Source of the DNA: Syntrophaceae bacterium UBA2280
Lineage (GTDB): Bacteria; Desulfobacterota; Syntrophia; Syntrophales; Smithellaceae
NCBI GenBank assembly: GCA_002347685.1
Contig: DDWS01000039.1
Span: 1-53,848 of the forward strand
Direction of reading: 5' to 3'
DNA: 53,848 nt
Positions 1 to 8,482 of the stretch are shown here, piece by piece (the first letter of the stretch is position 1; every line of letters starts with the position of its first letter). A model generated the notes under the pieces. The model was not told where the DNA came from. It ran no database searches and was given only the letters and a program-made list of their open reading frames with translations. Position numbers and translations under genes: made by a program.

Positions 1-304
1 CGATCACCAACTCTCGTCAAACACATGATTACAGGGCATGACCTTGATCAAAATGGCGCCGTTCCCCATGTACACTTAGCGCGCCAGCAAAACACGCATG
101 GCGCGCGAGGTCTGTTCCTGAACAGCCAGCCGATGCAACGATGACGAGTCTGTCGTTGGCAGCGGTTGAACCGGGCAGATCCGTAAGCAATGAAGCCGCC
201 TAGATTCTGCATCGTAAACGCGGAATGGCGGCAAATGCGGTGGGACAAAGGTTTGCCTCTTGAGGGGGAGGTATGGAGTTACGGTGTTTACCTAGGGGGA
301 ACTG
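1..304. other. GC-rich stretch without a recognisable gene
   Basis: I see no convincing gene here. Short open frames exist on the minus strand but have no recognisable domain and no good ribosome binding site. The last bases before 305 (AGGGGGA, about 4 bases before the ATG) form the ribosome binding site of the next gene. The base composition matches the GC-rich block that runs to about 2.58 kb, not the rest of the window. Confidence 0.5.
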
Positions 305-883
305 ATGCACACGAGGGACCGTAAACAGTCGACATTCACCATCATGGCACCTGCCCGGCATGAGGACGCCGCCGCGGCGGAGCCCCGCATCTATCTGTTG
401 GTCGAATGCGCGCCAAACCAGATCGCGGACGGACAAATCGAACCCGCAGACCGGAACGCAGGCTCTCGGGACCCATCGGTCGCCGGCACCGGAGATGGCG
501 TTCAGCACGCGCATGCCGCCCTTCCGCTTATGGGGATCGTTTCGCACCGTCACGACGACGCGGCGCCGAAAGGCGTCGGCCATCCACAGGCCGGGACCGG
601 CGCCGCGAAAAGCCGGACTTATCCGGACGGTCATGCCGCAGAGCGGATCTGCCCGAAACAGTGCCTGACGGGCCGGCAATACGAAATCCTGCTGGCCATG
701 AAGGATGGCGCATCGAACAAGGAAATCGCCCGGACGATGGGCATCGCCGAAAGCACGGTCAAGGTGCAATTGAAGCTGCTGTACCGCCGCCTGGGAGTCA
801 GAAACCGGACACAGGCGGCCATGATTGCCATCGAGCACCTGACGGACCAGGCAGCCGGCCGCACCATCCCCGACATGATATAG
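305..883 (+). CDS. LuxR/GerE-type HTH transcriptional regulator
   Basis: This is a probable DNA-binding regulator of 192 residues. The C-terminal third (about residues 120-180) is a clear LuxR/GerE helix-turn-helix: LTGRQYEILL, then SNKEIARTMGIAESTVKVQ, then RNRTQAAMIA. The N-terminal 115 residues show no receiver (no phospho-acceptor aspartate pattern), PAS or autoinducer domain that I can recognise, so the signal is unknown. The ATG is preceded by AGGGGGA. A bidirectional-looking terminator follows at 906. The 'NRTQAA' form of the HTH end resembles regulators common in alphaproteobacteria (recalled, not searched). That fits the GC-rich composition and the suspicion that this block has a different origin from the rest of the window. 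Confidence 0.75.
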   Translation: MHTRDRKQSTFTIMAPARHEDAAAAEPRIYLLVECAPNQIADGQIEPADRNAGSRDPSVAGTGDGVQHAHAALPLMGIVSHRHDDAAPKGVGHPQAGTGAAKSRTYPDGHAAERICPKQCLTGRQYEILLAMKDGASNKEIARTMGIAESTVKVQLKLLYRRLGVRNRTQAAMIAIEHLTDQAAGRTIPDMI

Positions 884-905
884 GCTCCACTCCCGGAGAC
901 AGCAA

Positions 906-946
906 AAAGGGGTTGGCTTGAATGGGCCAACCCCTTTCGCTTTTTT
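906..946 (+). terminator. rho-independent terminator after the LuxR-type gene
   Basis: A 12-bp stem (AAAGGGGTTGGC, 906-917, pairing with 926-937) and an 8-base loop are followed by a T run (941-946). The left arm is preceded by an A run, so the hairpin could also terminate minus-strand transcription. A very similar hairpin lies at 2540-2567. Confidence 0.8.
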
Positions 947-1044
947 CGCTGGCGAGGCCTTGAAGAAGGCAGCTTTTCTTCTCGACTAAAAGTGTTAAAA
1001 CATGCCACAGTTTCTCCAAGGGGACATTGGTTTTGGGGGACTCC

Positions 1045-1659
1045 ATGAGAGGAACGCATGTGGCCGTCATGGCCTTCGCTTGGCTGGCTTCCGGATGCGC
1101 CAGCATCGTAAGCGACAATGAATCCACCACCTACATCGAAACGATCCCGGAAAAGGCGCGCTGCGAACTCCATGGACAGGATTTCATCCGGGTCGTGGCA
1201 ACGCCCAACAGCATTCATCTTCCTGCAAACGCAGCGCCCATTACGATTGCTTGCGCGGCCGAGGGCCATCGAAATACGACTGAACCACTCGACACCGAGG
1301 CCGATGGATGGATCCTGGGCAACATCATTTTCGGCGGGTTGGTCGGGGTGGTCATCGATGCGGCCCGCGGCGCCGGCCAGAAGTTTCCCGACCGCGTCAC
1401 GGTCTTCCTCGAACCCGAGTTGTTCGCCACTGCGCAATCTCGCGACGAATGGTTCGATCGCCGCCGGAAGTCGTTGCAGGCCGTCTGGGATGAAAGGGTT
1501 CGGCGCGCACAGGCCCAGTGTTCGGACGAAACCACATGCGGAAGCGGGGTGACGACAATTTTTAGCGAGCGCGACAAAGAACTGGCTCAACTCGAGGAAC
1601 GGCGTCTGCGGGCCCGCGTATCCGACGGTGGGGGGCTGACGGCAGCGCCAAATGCGTGA
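1045..1659 (+). CDS. putative lipoprotein, function unknown
   Basis: A 204-residue protein with a short basic N-terminus, a hydrophobic stretch and a lipobox LASGC with the acylated cysteine at residue 18, so it is predicted to be a lipoprotein. I chose the ATG at 1045, preceded by TTGGGGGA, over an in-frame TTG at 1027. Around residues 90-110 there is a glycine-rich hydrophobic stretch (ILGNIIFGGLVGVVIDAARG) like the one in lipoproteins annotated as 'translation initiation factor 2'-like or YceK-like. I cannot assign a family with confidence. The C-terminus is charged and probably helical. Its last 8 bases overlap the next lipoprotein gene, so the two are probably co-translated and may work together in the envelope. 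Confidence 0.75.
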   Translation: MRGTHVAVMAFAWLASGCASIVSDNESTTYIETIPEKARCELHGQDFIRVVATPNSIHLPANAAPITIACAAEGHRNTTEPLDTEADGWILGNIIFGGLVGVVIDAARGAGQKFPDRVTVFLEPELFATAQSRDEWFDRRRKSLQAVWDERVRRAQAQCSDETTCGSGVTTIFSERDKELAQLEERRLRARVSDGGGLTAAPNA

Positions 1660-2434
1660 ACCGTCCGAAGGCCTGCGTTCGCCAACCGCGACGGCATGGT
1701 CGGTCTTCCTTTGCGCGATGATCGGCCTTGCCCTCGCGGCCTGTGCCTCGCAACCCATCGCACCCGACAAGGCCGTCCAGTACAAACGCGTCGGACTTCT
1801 ATCGGCCATGGGCGATCAATTCGAAAAGACGCTCATCGGCGTCACCGTCTTCGGAAACGACTACAGCACCGAACGGCTCGATCTTGGCGCCGACCGCCTT
1901 CTGACAAAGAACGCCGTACGCGAACTTTCGACCCGATACGACGTGGTGGACTTGTCGCGGTATCGTGGCCCATTCCTGGATGCATGGTCGGAGCCGTCTA
2001 ACCGAACCTCGCAGATGGTTCCGGAGGTCGTCCGTCGTCTAATGGGCGCCGAGGGGCTGGATGCCTATATCCTCATCACGCCTCGCGGCGCGCCGGTTAG
2101 GGGGACCAGACTGGGCATCGGCGGCATCGGAATCGCCAAGCGAGAAGGCCTGTTCGGTACGATGGGGACGTGGTTTCACCTAGCCTATGACATCCGCGTG
2201 GTGGACGGCACGGATTACGCCCTCGTTGCCGAAATGCCGGCCCTTCCGGTTGGCGAGACGGAGTTGAGTGTACTGGCCGTTTTCCACGCGCCAGTGGGCG
2301 CGCCTTTTGTCCACGCATGGTCCGACCTCTGGGCGCAGCCAAGCATGCATCAGACGGAGATCATGGCCATGCTCGACCAACTTGCGGAGAGAAGCCTTCC
2401 GGAGACCCTGCGCCGCGCCGCGTTGATCGACTGA
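1652..2434 (+). CDS. putative lipoprotein, function unknown
   Basis: A 260-residue protein with a signal sequence ending in the lipobox LAAC (cysteine at residue 31). The body is a mixed alpha/beta sequence with no motif I recognise. The segment YKRVGLLSAMGDQF just after the signal, and the mention of a daily-variable 'VVDGTDYALVAEMPAL' strand further on, suggest a periplasmic domain, but I will not name a function. The gene begins inside the end of the upstream lipoprotein gene (8-base overlap), which argues for an operon of two. The GC-rich codon use is the same as in the two preceding genes and unlike that of genes after 3 kb. Confidence 0.75.
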   Translation: MREPSEGLRSPTATAWSVFLCAMIGLALAACASQPIAPDKAVQYKRVGLLSAMGDQFEKTLIGVTVFGNDYSTERLDLGADRLLTKNAVRELSTRYDVVDLSRYRGPFLDAWSEPSNRTSQMVPEVVRRLMGAEGLDAYILITPRGAPVRGTRLGIGGIGIAKREGLFGTMGTWFHLAYDIRVVDGTDYALVAEMPALPVGETELSVLAVFHAPVGAPFVHAWSDLWAQPSMHQTEIMAMLDQLAERSLPETLRRAALID

Positions 2435-2539
2435 CATAGCGTGCCATCCCGACGCTCCGTCGAATGGCGGCGTCGTTGTCGACGGCGGCGGCAGCCCCCC
2501 TCTGACCGGGCGGATTGTTTGGGTCGCTTCGGCATGAAA

Positions 2540-2567
2540 AAGGGGTCGGCCCATTGGCCAACCCCTT
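2540..2567 (-). terminator. terminator hairpin for the minus-strand tRNA cluster
   Basis: The arms AAGGGGTCGGCC (2540-2551) and GGCCAACCCCTT (2556-2567) pair with one C-A mismatch around a CATT loop. On the minus strand the hairpin is followed by a T run (A run at 2536-2540 on the plus strand), so it would end transcription coming from the tRNA genes. It also lies 105 bases after the plus-strand lipoprotein gene. It is nearly the same sequence as the hairpin at 906-937, which suggests it belongs to the GC-rich block. Confidence 0.7.
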
Positions 2568-2575
2568 GATTTCTT

Positions 2576-2651
2576 TGGTAGGCGCGACAGGACTCGAACC
2601 TGTGACCCGTTGATTAAAAGTCAACTGCTCTACCAACTGAGCTAAAGGCCC
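2576..2651 (-). tRNA. tRNA-Lys (anticodon TTT), mispaired acceptor stem
   Basis: The D arm, anticodon arm (loop CTTTTAA) and T arm (ACAGG/CCTGT with TTCGAGT) are all intact, and CCA is encoded. The acceptor stem is wrong: the 5' strand reads GGGCCTT and the 3' strand CGCGCCT. This gives G-U, three good pairs, a C-C mismatch, U-G and a U-C mismatch. A normal partner for this 5' strand would be AAGGCCC. The gene therefore looks chimeric, with the 3' part coming from the GC-rich side. Confidence 0.85.
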
Positions 2652-2679
2652 TTTAAAGCAAAAAAACAAATATGTTATC

Positions 2680-2756
2680 TGGCGCGCCTGGTACGACTCG
2701 AACGTACGACCAACAGATTCGAAGTCTGCGACTCTATCCAACTGAGCTACAGGCGC
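2680..2756 (-). tRNA. tRNA-Arg (anticodon TCG)
   Basis: A complete cloverleaf: acceptor GCGCCTG/CAGGCGC, anticodon loop CTTCGAA, T stem GTACG/CGTAC, encoded CCA. It is the second gene from the 3' end of the minus-strand cluster. Confidence 0.93.
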
Positions 2757-2772
2757 CTTTTAATTCATTCAA

Positions 2773-2850
2773 TGGGGTGAGTGAAGGGATTTGAACCCTC
2801 GACCTCCGGGGCCACAACCCGGCACTCTAACCAACTGAGCTACACCCACC
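2773..2850 (-). tRNA. tRNA-His (anticodon GTG)
   Basis: Acceptor GTGGGTG/CACTCAC with one G-U pair, anticodon loop TTGTGGC, discriminator C, encoded CCA. The extra G at position -1 typical of tRNA-His is encoded at 2850. Confidence 0.93.
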
Positions 2851-2860
2851 ATTTTCGCTT

Positions 2861-2937
<77 letters not shown>

Positions 2938-2966
2938 ATTTTATCCTGCACCAAAAAAGAAGTAGC

Positions 2967-2995
2967 CTAATATCCCCTCTTTTTTCTTTTGTCAA
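2967..2995 (-). promoter_or_regulatory. sigma-70-type promoter of the tRNA cluster
   Basis: On the minus strand a perfect TTGACA (2995-2990) is separated by 17 bases from TATTAG (2972-2967), about 30 bases before tRNA-Arg(TCT). Consensus -35, ideal spacing and position make this a good candidate for the promoter of all four tRNAs. Confidence 0.75.
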
Positions 2996-3020
2996 GGTTT
3001 AATGCTGAATACCTCACCCT

Positions 3021-4745
3021 CTAGCGCACATAACCGGCAATCCCGTCAAAACGATAGCCCCTTCGAAGCGATGTGCCGCCTTTGGGATTGGTGGAATAGT
3101 AATGACGTCCTGTCGAAGGATGCACCCACCGATACAACTCCCGGGTATTCGTCATTCGTGACGTCGCGATATTTCCGATCGATCCCTCAAAAACATAGCC
3201 GTCAAGCTTTTTCCCTCCGCCGTCACGCTCGTAGGAGTAGAAATGATCCCCGATATCCGGATTGAACCAGCGGTAGAAACTTGTCGTTCCGGGCGTTTGC
3301 GGTGCAAACAGGCGAAAGGCAATCCCCTCCTTGACATATCCGTTCTGGACGAATCTTTTTGATTCCGCGGAAGGATTCGATGTAAATACGAAATCCAGGT
3401 CTTTGGAATACAAAAAGACATCGATAATCTTCGATGAAGCGTCGGAGATGATCTCAACAAATACTTCCGCGATCTTATCATCGCCGTTGGATTTAAAAAG
3501 GATCTCATCGGCGTAATAACCGGGGTCCATGCCCGAGGTATCTATTCTGACATTAATGTAATCCGTTTCGGTGGTGGTTGTGCCGGAAATGGGAAACACG
3601 TTCATCCAGGCTGTCGGCGCCCTCTGAACATCCACACCGGATATTTTTACCCCTTCGATCTCCAGGCTGCCTTCCCTGCAAACAATGGTCAGCGTATGGT
3701 TTCCCAACGCAAGACCTTCCGCCAGGATCAGTTCCTGACTTGCCTCGTCACCTGCATACCAGTCTTGAATACTTAACCGTTGATCATCCATGTAGAAGGC
3801 TATGTGTCCTTCCGTGGAATGGGTCTGCATATAAAGCCGGATGCCTGTGCCGTAAAACTGGAACTTCATGGAACTGACCGCCCCTTTGCTCTTCGGATAA
3901 CCGTCCTGATCCGCCCATGTACCCAAAACTTCCAGTGTACCTTTCAAATGCGCAGGAATGAGATAATCTTTATTTCTCGATGGTTCATCGCTTAAGAAAG
4001 AAACATATCTTGCATTTCTAAAGCCGGTCTGCTTCGCGGCGCCTCTGGCTTTGGGTCTTACGACCGACCAGACCAGCATCTCTTTGCCTTTGTTTGTCAG
4101 GTTGATTCGACGGGACAGCGTTTTCCCGGAAGTAATCAAGCCCATATCCACACGCTGCGGATTCAAATGGAGCGCGGGTTTTTCCTGTGCGGCCACAATG
4201 CGAAAAGCGACAAATATGGTTCTTTGCCCACCCGCAGACGAAACTCTCAGCGCCAGCCGGTGCGAACCGGGCCTCAACTCCCTGTGGTACACGATAGCGC
4301 GGTTGCCCGCCTCCAGTTTCAAAATCGTTTTTAAAGCCGTCGGACGGGACTGATCAAAATAAAAATTTTGCGCATAACTCGAAACTGTCACTTCCAGGCG
4401 CAGATAATCAACCTGGTTTGAAATCACGCTTTTTAACTCACGGCCTTCAGCCCCCTCCCATCCTTCCGGACCGGATACCGACCATTCCAATGCTCCTGAC
4501 GAAAGGTTTCTGAATGTATATTCCGCAAAGCTCGTTTCTCCCGGCTGAATCATTCCCAGATCAATTTCCCTGGGAGCAATCGAAAGAACCGGACGCTGCT
4601 CGTCTTGATCTGACAATGCGGCAGATCCCGCCTGGGCGATAACCGTCCGGGATGTATGAATATCGACTGTTTGAGCCGTTGCAATGACCGGACAGACGCA
4701 AATGACGAGCGCCATAAACAGCATAAATATTAAATTGTTGCGCAT
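3021..4745 (-). CDS. secreted multidomain protein with ASH/BACON-like repeats and DUF5648-like C-terminus
   Basis: A 574-residue protein with a signal peptide (hydrophobic residues 5-24, cleavage probably after ATAQ), so it is exported. Two homologous Ig-like segments are visible: residues about 53-95 (IDLGMIQPGETSFAEYTF) and about 190-235 (VDMGLITSGKTLSRRINL). They have the 'sets the zero at D-x-G' look of ASH/HYDIN or BACON-type domains. A malectin-like or galactose-binding-like domain follows at about 300-370 (GTGIRLYM, then LALGNHTLTIVCREG), then a third Ig-like part. The last 130 residues carry the FYRWFNPDIGDHFYS and LYRWVHPSTGRHYYST repeats typical of DUF5648. The family knowledge suggests extracellular carbohydrate or cell-surface binding; the actual ligand is unknown. 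It is transcribed alone, towards the tRNA cluster. Confidence 0.8.
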   Translation of the reverse strand: MRNNLIFMLFMALVICVCPVIATAQTVDIHTSRTVIAQAGSAALSDQDEQRPVLSIAPREIDLGMIQPGETSFAEYTFRNLSSGALEWSVSGPEGWEGAEGRELKSVISNQVDYLRLEVTVSSYAQNFYFDQSRPTALKTILKLEAGNRAIVYHRELRPGSHRLALRVSSAGGQRTIFVAFRIVAAQEKPALHLNPQRVDMGLITSGKTLSRRINLTNKGKEMLVWSVVRPKARGAAKQTGFRNARYVSFLSDEPSRNKDYLIPAHLKGTLEVLGTWADQDGYPKSKGAVSSMKFQFYGTGIRLYMQTHSTEGHIAFYMDDQRLSIQDWYAGDEASQELILAEGLALGNHTLTIVCREGSLEIEGVKISGVDVQRAPTAWMNVFPISGTTTTETDYINVRIDTSGMDPGYYADEILFKSNGDDKIAEVFVEIISDASSKIIDVFLYSKDLDFVFTSNPSAESKRFVQNGYVKEGIAFRLFAPQTPGTTSFYRWFNPDIGDHFYSYERDGGGKKLDGYVFEGSIGNIATSRMTNTRELYRWVHPSTGRHYYSTNPKGGTSLRRGYRFDGIAGYVR

Positions 4746-4823
4746 ATCCCTCCCCTACCTCAACATCATTCATTTACAGGCATACCTAACGCAAAGAAGC
4801 GATTAACGCAATATTTTTAAAAC

Positions 4824-4851
4824 TTGACAGGTGCGGTCATGAAGATATACC
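4824..4851 (+). promoter_or_regulatory. sigma-70-type promoter for dprA
   Basis: TTGACA (4824-4829), a 16-base spacer and TATACC (4846-4851) lie about 60 bases before the dprA start. Position and -35 match are good; the -10 is weaker. Confidence 0.6.
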
Positions 4852-4909
4852 TTGCGGCCTGTTTTCCCGTGCTTTGCCCTGTTTCAAGAAATGGGGCGCA
4901 CACACCCCC

Positions 4910-6067
4910 ATGAAAAGACTACTTATGCATGATGACGAATTAAGATACTGGATTGCTTTGAAATCCATTCCGGGAATCGGCAACGCCGCAATCCTTTCCC
5001 TTGCGGTTCGGTTTCCTTCCCTGGCGGAGGCTTTCTCAGCATCACCCTCGCAACTGTCCGGCATCGCAGGCCTGGCCGGAGAATCTGCAGCGTCTATCCG
5101 GTGCTTCAATTCATGGAATCGCATCGACCGCGAACTCGAACGGATACATGAGGCGGGAATGGCCGTTGTCACCTGCCGCGATGAGCGCTATCCCGCGAGG
5201 CTTCTGAATATTTACGACCGGCCGGCATTTCTTTATGTTCGTGGAGATTTAAACAAAGAGGACATCTGCATCGCCGTGGTAGGCTCGAGACAGGCCAGCG
5301 CGTACGGCAAATACACGACGGAAAGAATCAGTCGCGAACTCGCCATGCGGGGGGTAACCATTGTCAGCGGCATGGCCCGGGGCATTGATTCCTGCGCTCA
5401 TCGTGGCGCGTTGAGTGCAAGAGGGCGTACCATCGCGGTGCTGGGCAGCGGACTGGATATCATCTACCCGCCGGAAAACCATAAACTGTCGGCGGCGATT
5501 GTTCAGCAAGGCGCTTTGATTTCGGAATATCCGCCCGGCACTCACCCCCTGCCCTTTCATTTTCCCGCGCGCAACCGCATGATCAGCGGCATGTCCTACG
5601 GTGTGGTCGTTGTGGAAGCGGGTGAAAAAAGCGGCTCGCTCATCACGGCCAGGCTGGCTGCTGATCAGGGACGCGACGTCTTCGCCATCCCCGGTTCCAT
5701 TGATTCGGCAAGGGCGCGCGGCACGAACAGCCTCATCAAACAGGGTGCCAAGCTCGTCGACAGCGTCGATGATATCCTGGAGGACATTCTCCCTCAGCTG
5801 GAAAGACCGCCCGGCCTGCCGACCCTTCCGCTCACCGCAGGTAAAGAGCCTCCAGCATCGCCAAATCAGACTTCAGGCGGGCTCAATGTCACCGATGAGA
5901 TGATCATGAAGTTTCTTTCAGCAAGAAAAATCCATGCCGATGAAATTATTTCATCCTCCGGCCTGCCGCCCGGTGATGTGCTGAGTTGCTTGATCACACT
6001 GGAATTGAAGGGAATCGTCGAGCAACACCCCGGAAAATTTTTCACGCTGAAATCATTCGGGATTTAA
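4910..6067 (+). CDS. dprA: DNA-processing protein DprA (Smf family)
   Basis: DprA binds incoming single-stranded DNA in the cytoplasm and loads RecA during natural transformation; in non-competent species its role is less clear. The 385-residue frame has an N-terminal SAM-like helical part (LKSIPGIGNAAILSL). The Rossmann core follows, with GSRQASAYG, SGMARGIDSCAHRGAL, VLGSGLDIIYPPEN, FPARNRMISG and the GSLITARLAADQGRDVFAIPG segment that are the family signatures. A winged-helix C-terminus ends in HPGKFFTL. An upstream TTG (4874) and a second ATG (4925) are alternatives; I prefer 4910 but the ribosome binding site is weak for all. It precedes topA, an arrangement seen in many bacteria. Confidence 0.93.
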   Translation: MKRLLMHDDELRYWIALKSIPGIGNAAILSLAVRFPSLAEAFSASPSQLSGIAGLAGESAASIRCFNSWNRIDRELERIHEAGMAVVTCRDERYPARLLNIYDRPAFLYVRGDLNKEDICIAVVGSRQASAYGKYTTERISRELAMRGVTIVSGMARGIDSCAHRGALSARGRTIAVLGSGLDIIYPPENHKLSAAIVQQGALISEYPPGTHPLPFHFPARNRMISGMSYGVVVVEAGEKSGSLITARLAADQGRDVFAIPGSIDSARARGTNSLIKQGAKLVDSVDDILEDILPQLERPPGLPTLPLTAGKEPPASPNQTSGGLNVTDEMIMKFLSARKIHADEIISSSGLPPGDVLSCLITLELKGIVEQHPGKFFTLKSFGI

Positions 6068-6154
6068 CTGTCAAAGACAGCGCTTCAAAAATAAAAAGCT
6101 GGACAAATGGAAATCTTGTATTTATAGGGTGCGGCGAAACAATAAGGAGTGATT

Positions 6155-8482
6155 ATGGCGAGTTCTTTAATCGTGGTGGAATCTCCCACCAAAGTGAAAA
6201 CTATTAAAAAATTTCTCGGCAAGGACTTTAATGTTGTCGCTTCAATGGGGCACATCAAAGACCTGCCGAAAAGCAAACTGGGAATTGACCTTACCAATGA
6301 TTTTGAACCCACCTATCATGTCATTGACACCAAGAAGAAAACCATTGACGAATTAAAAAAAGCGGCCAAAACAGCAGACAATATCTATCTGGCCCCCGAT
6401 CCCGATCGTGAAGGAGAAGCCATCGCCTGGCATATCGCTGAGCTCATCGATGAAAAAAAGAAAAAGAATATCTATCGCGTCTTGTTTAATGATCTTACAA
6501 AAAATACCGTGCTTGAGGCGATTCAACACCCGCTCAAACTGGACTATGATAAGTACGAAGCGCAACAGACGCGCCGCATCCTGGATCGCCTGGTGGGCTA
6601 TCAGATCAGCCCCGTGTTGTGGGACAAAGTTAAAAGAGGACTGAGCGCGGGACGCGTGCAGTCCGTCGCCGTGCGCATGATCTGCGAGCGTGAAGAAGAA
6701 ATCAACCGGTTCGTGCCGGAAGAATACTGGAACCTTGTGGCCCGTTTTGAAGGCATTCATCCGCCGCCATTTGACGCAAAGCTTCTCAAAGTCGACGGGA
6801 AAAAAGCGAAAGTATCCAACGCGGATGAGGCGGCAAAGCTGGCCTGCGAAATCAACAAATCGTCTTTTGTTGTTGAGAAGCTCGAGAAAAAAGAACTTAA
6901 GCGCTCGGCGCTTCCCCCGTTTACCACCAGCAAGCTTCAGCAGGAAGCCTCGCGCTGGCTGAGATTTTCCGCCAAGAAGACCATGAGCGTCGCCCAGAAA
7001 TTGTATGAAGGCATCGAACTGGGAGAAGACGGATCCGTTGGCCTCATCACCTATATGAGAACCGACTCGTACCGTATTGCCGACGAAGCGCTCACCGCCG
7101 TGCGCGACTACATCAAAGAAAATTATTCGAAAGACTACCTGCCCGCAAAACCACACACCTACAAAAGCGCGCAGAAAACACAAGACGCACATGAAGCGAT
7201 CCGGCCGTCGACGATGGCTTACAAACCGCAGGACATTAAATCCCATTTGACCCCTGATCAATTCAAACTCTATCAGCTCATCTGGAACCGGTTTGTGGCA
7301 AGCCAGATGAACCCGGCGATCTTTGATCAGACCACGATTGATATCGCGGGCGCCAACTGCACATTCCGCGCGCAGGGTCAGGTACTGAAATTCCCCGGTT
7401 TCACCATTGTCTATACCGAAGGCAAAGATGAAAAGGACGAGGAGAACGGTGTTGATAAACTTCTGCCGGATGTGAATGAAAAAGAAAAGCTCAACTTGCT
7501 CAAACTCGACACCCAGCAGAAATTCACCCTGCCGCCGCCGCGTTTTTCCGAAGCGTCGCTGGTGCGCGAACTGGAGGAAAAAGGCATCGGCCGTCCCAGC
7601 ACCTACGCGGCGATCATCTCCACCATTCAGGATCGTGAATACGTCCGTCTTGAAAAAGGTAAATTTTTTCTGACGGAACTGGGCAAGATCGTCACTGAGC
7701 TTCTGGTTGAAAGCTTCCCGACCGTTTTGGACATGGCATTCACAGCGGATATGGAAAACAAGCTCGATGCCATTGAAAGCGGTGCCAACAAACGGGTTGA
7801 AACGCTCCGGGATTTCTACGAGCTGTTCTCCAAAGAGCTGGATAAAGCAAAAAACGAAATGCGCAATGTCAAGCTCGAAGAAACGCCGACCGACCTGATT
7901 TGCGAAAAATGCAGTTCCCCGATGGTGATTAAATGGGGGAAAAACGGACGCTTTTTGTGCTGTTCCAATTATCCGGACTGTAAGAACACCATGAACTTTA
8001 TTCATGATGAAAATGGAAAGGTGAAACACGTGGAAACTCAAACAACGGAAGTTAAATGCAATAAATGCGGCAAAGATATGGCGGTCAAAGAGGGACGTTT
8101 CGGACAGTTCCTTGCCTGCTCGGGCTATCCCGAATGCAAAAACACGATGAACGCGACAAAAAACGAAAACGGCGAAATCGTCGCGCAGGAGGCGCCCTCA
8201 ACCGATGAAGTCTGTGAATTGTGCGGGAAACCCATGGCCATCAAACGCGGCCGCTACGGCCAGTTTCTGGGATGCACCGGTTATCCCGAATGCAAAAACA
8301 TCAAGAGGATGAGCAAGGATGGCAAGGTACTGACGCAGGAGGCGATCGTCACGGACGAGACCTGCGACAACTGCGGGAAGCCCATGGCCATCAAGCGCGG
8401 CCGCTACGGCCAGTTTCTTGGATGCACTGGCTATCCCGAATGCAAAACCATCAAAAAAATATCAAAAAAAGCAGAGGAATGA
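6155..8482 (+). CDS. topA: DNA topoisomerase I
   Basis: A type IA topoisomerase that relaxes negative supercoils through a tyrosine-DNA intermediate, 775 residues. The N-terminal TOPRIM domain shows LIVVESPTKVKTI and the acidic DPDREGEAIAWHIAE motif. The catalytic tyrosine is Y300 in LITYMRTDS. After about residue 580 there are four C4 zinc-finger modules of the form CxxC...C...C. The last two are almost the same at protein level and in DNA (150-base register). The ATG at 6155 follows AAGGAG at good distance; an in-frame GTG at 6149 is less likely. Its stop overlaps the trmFO start (ATGA). Confidence 0.96.
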   Translation: MASSLIVVESPTKVKTIKKFLGKDFNVVASMGHIKDLPKSKLGIDLTNDFEPTYHVIDTKKKTIDELKKAAKTADNIYLAPDPDREGEAIAWHIAELIDEKKKKNIYRVLFNDLTKNTVLEAIQHPLKLDYDKYEAQQTRRILDRLVGYQISPVLWDKVKRGLSAGRVQSVAVRMICEREEEINRFVPEEYWNLVARFEGIHPPPFDAKLLKVDGKKAKVSNADEAAKLACEINKSSFVVEKLEKKELKRSALPPFTTSKLQQEASRWLRFSAKKTMSVAQKLYEGIELGEDGSVGLITYMRTDSYRIADEALTAVRDYIKENYSKDYLPAKPHTYKSAQKTQDAHEAIRPSTMAYKPQDIKSHLTPDQFKLYQLIWNRFVASQMNPAIFDQTTIDIAGANCTFRAQGQVLKFPGFTIVYTEGKDEKDEENGVDKLLPDVNEKEKLNLLKLDTQQKFTLPPPRFSEASLVRELEEKGIGRPSTYAAIISTIQDREYVRLEKGKFFLTELGKIVTELLVESFPTVLDMAFTADMENKLDAIESGANKRVETLRDFYELFSKELDKAKNEMRNVKLEETPTDLICEKCSSPMVIKWGKNGRFLCCSNYPDCKNTMNFIHDENGKVKHVETQTTEVKCNKCGKDMAVKEGRFGQFLACSGYPECKNTMNATKNENGEIVAQEAPSTDEVCELCGKPMAIKRGRYGQFLGCTGYPECKNIKRMSKDGKVLTQEAIVTDETCDNCGKPMAIKRGRYGQFLGCTGYPECKTIKKISKKAEE
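8222..8306 (+). repeat. direct repeat inside topA, copy 1 (zinc finger 3)
   Basis: The sequence from TGCGGGAA onward is repeated at 8372-8456, exactly 150 bases (50 codons) later, with only scattered third-position differences. It encodes the GKPMAIKRGRYGQFLGCTGY part of a zinc finger. Confidence 0.85.
8372..8456 (+). repeat. direct repeat inside topA, copy 2 (zinc finger 4)
   Basis: Second copy of the 85-base repeat described at 8222-8306. The encoded residues are identical apart from the last few. The similarity at DNA level points to recent tandem duplication or gene conversion of a zinc-finger module. Confidence 0.85.

Noticed and set aside
631..1809. 392-codon minus-strand frame in the GC-rich block
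   Set aside because: GC-rich DNA opens long shadow frames. Two lipoprotein genes with lipoboxes and ribosome sites lie on the plus strand.
6353..8041. 562-codon open frame antisense to topA
   Set aside because: It exists only because topA codon usage leaves few stops on the other strand; no domain and no ribosome binding site. topA itself is certain.
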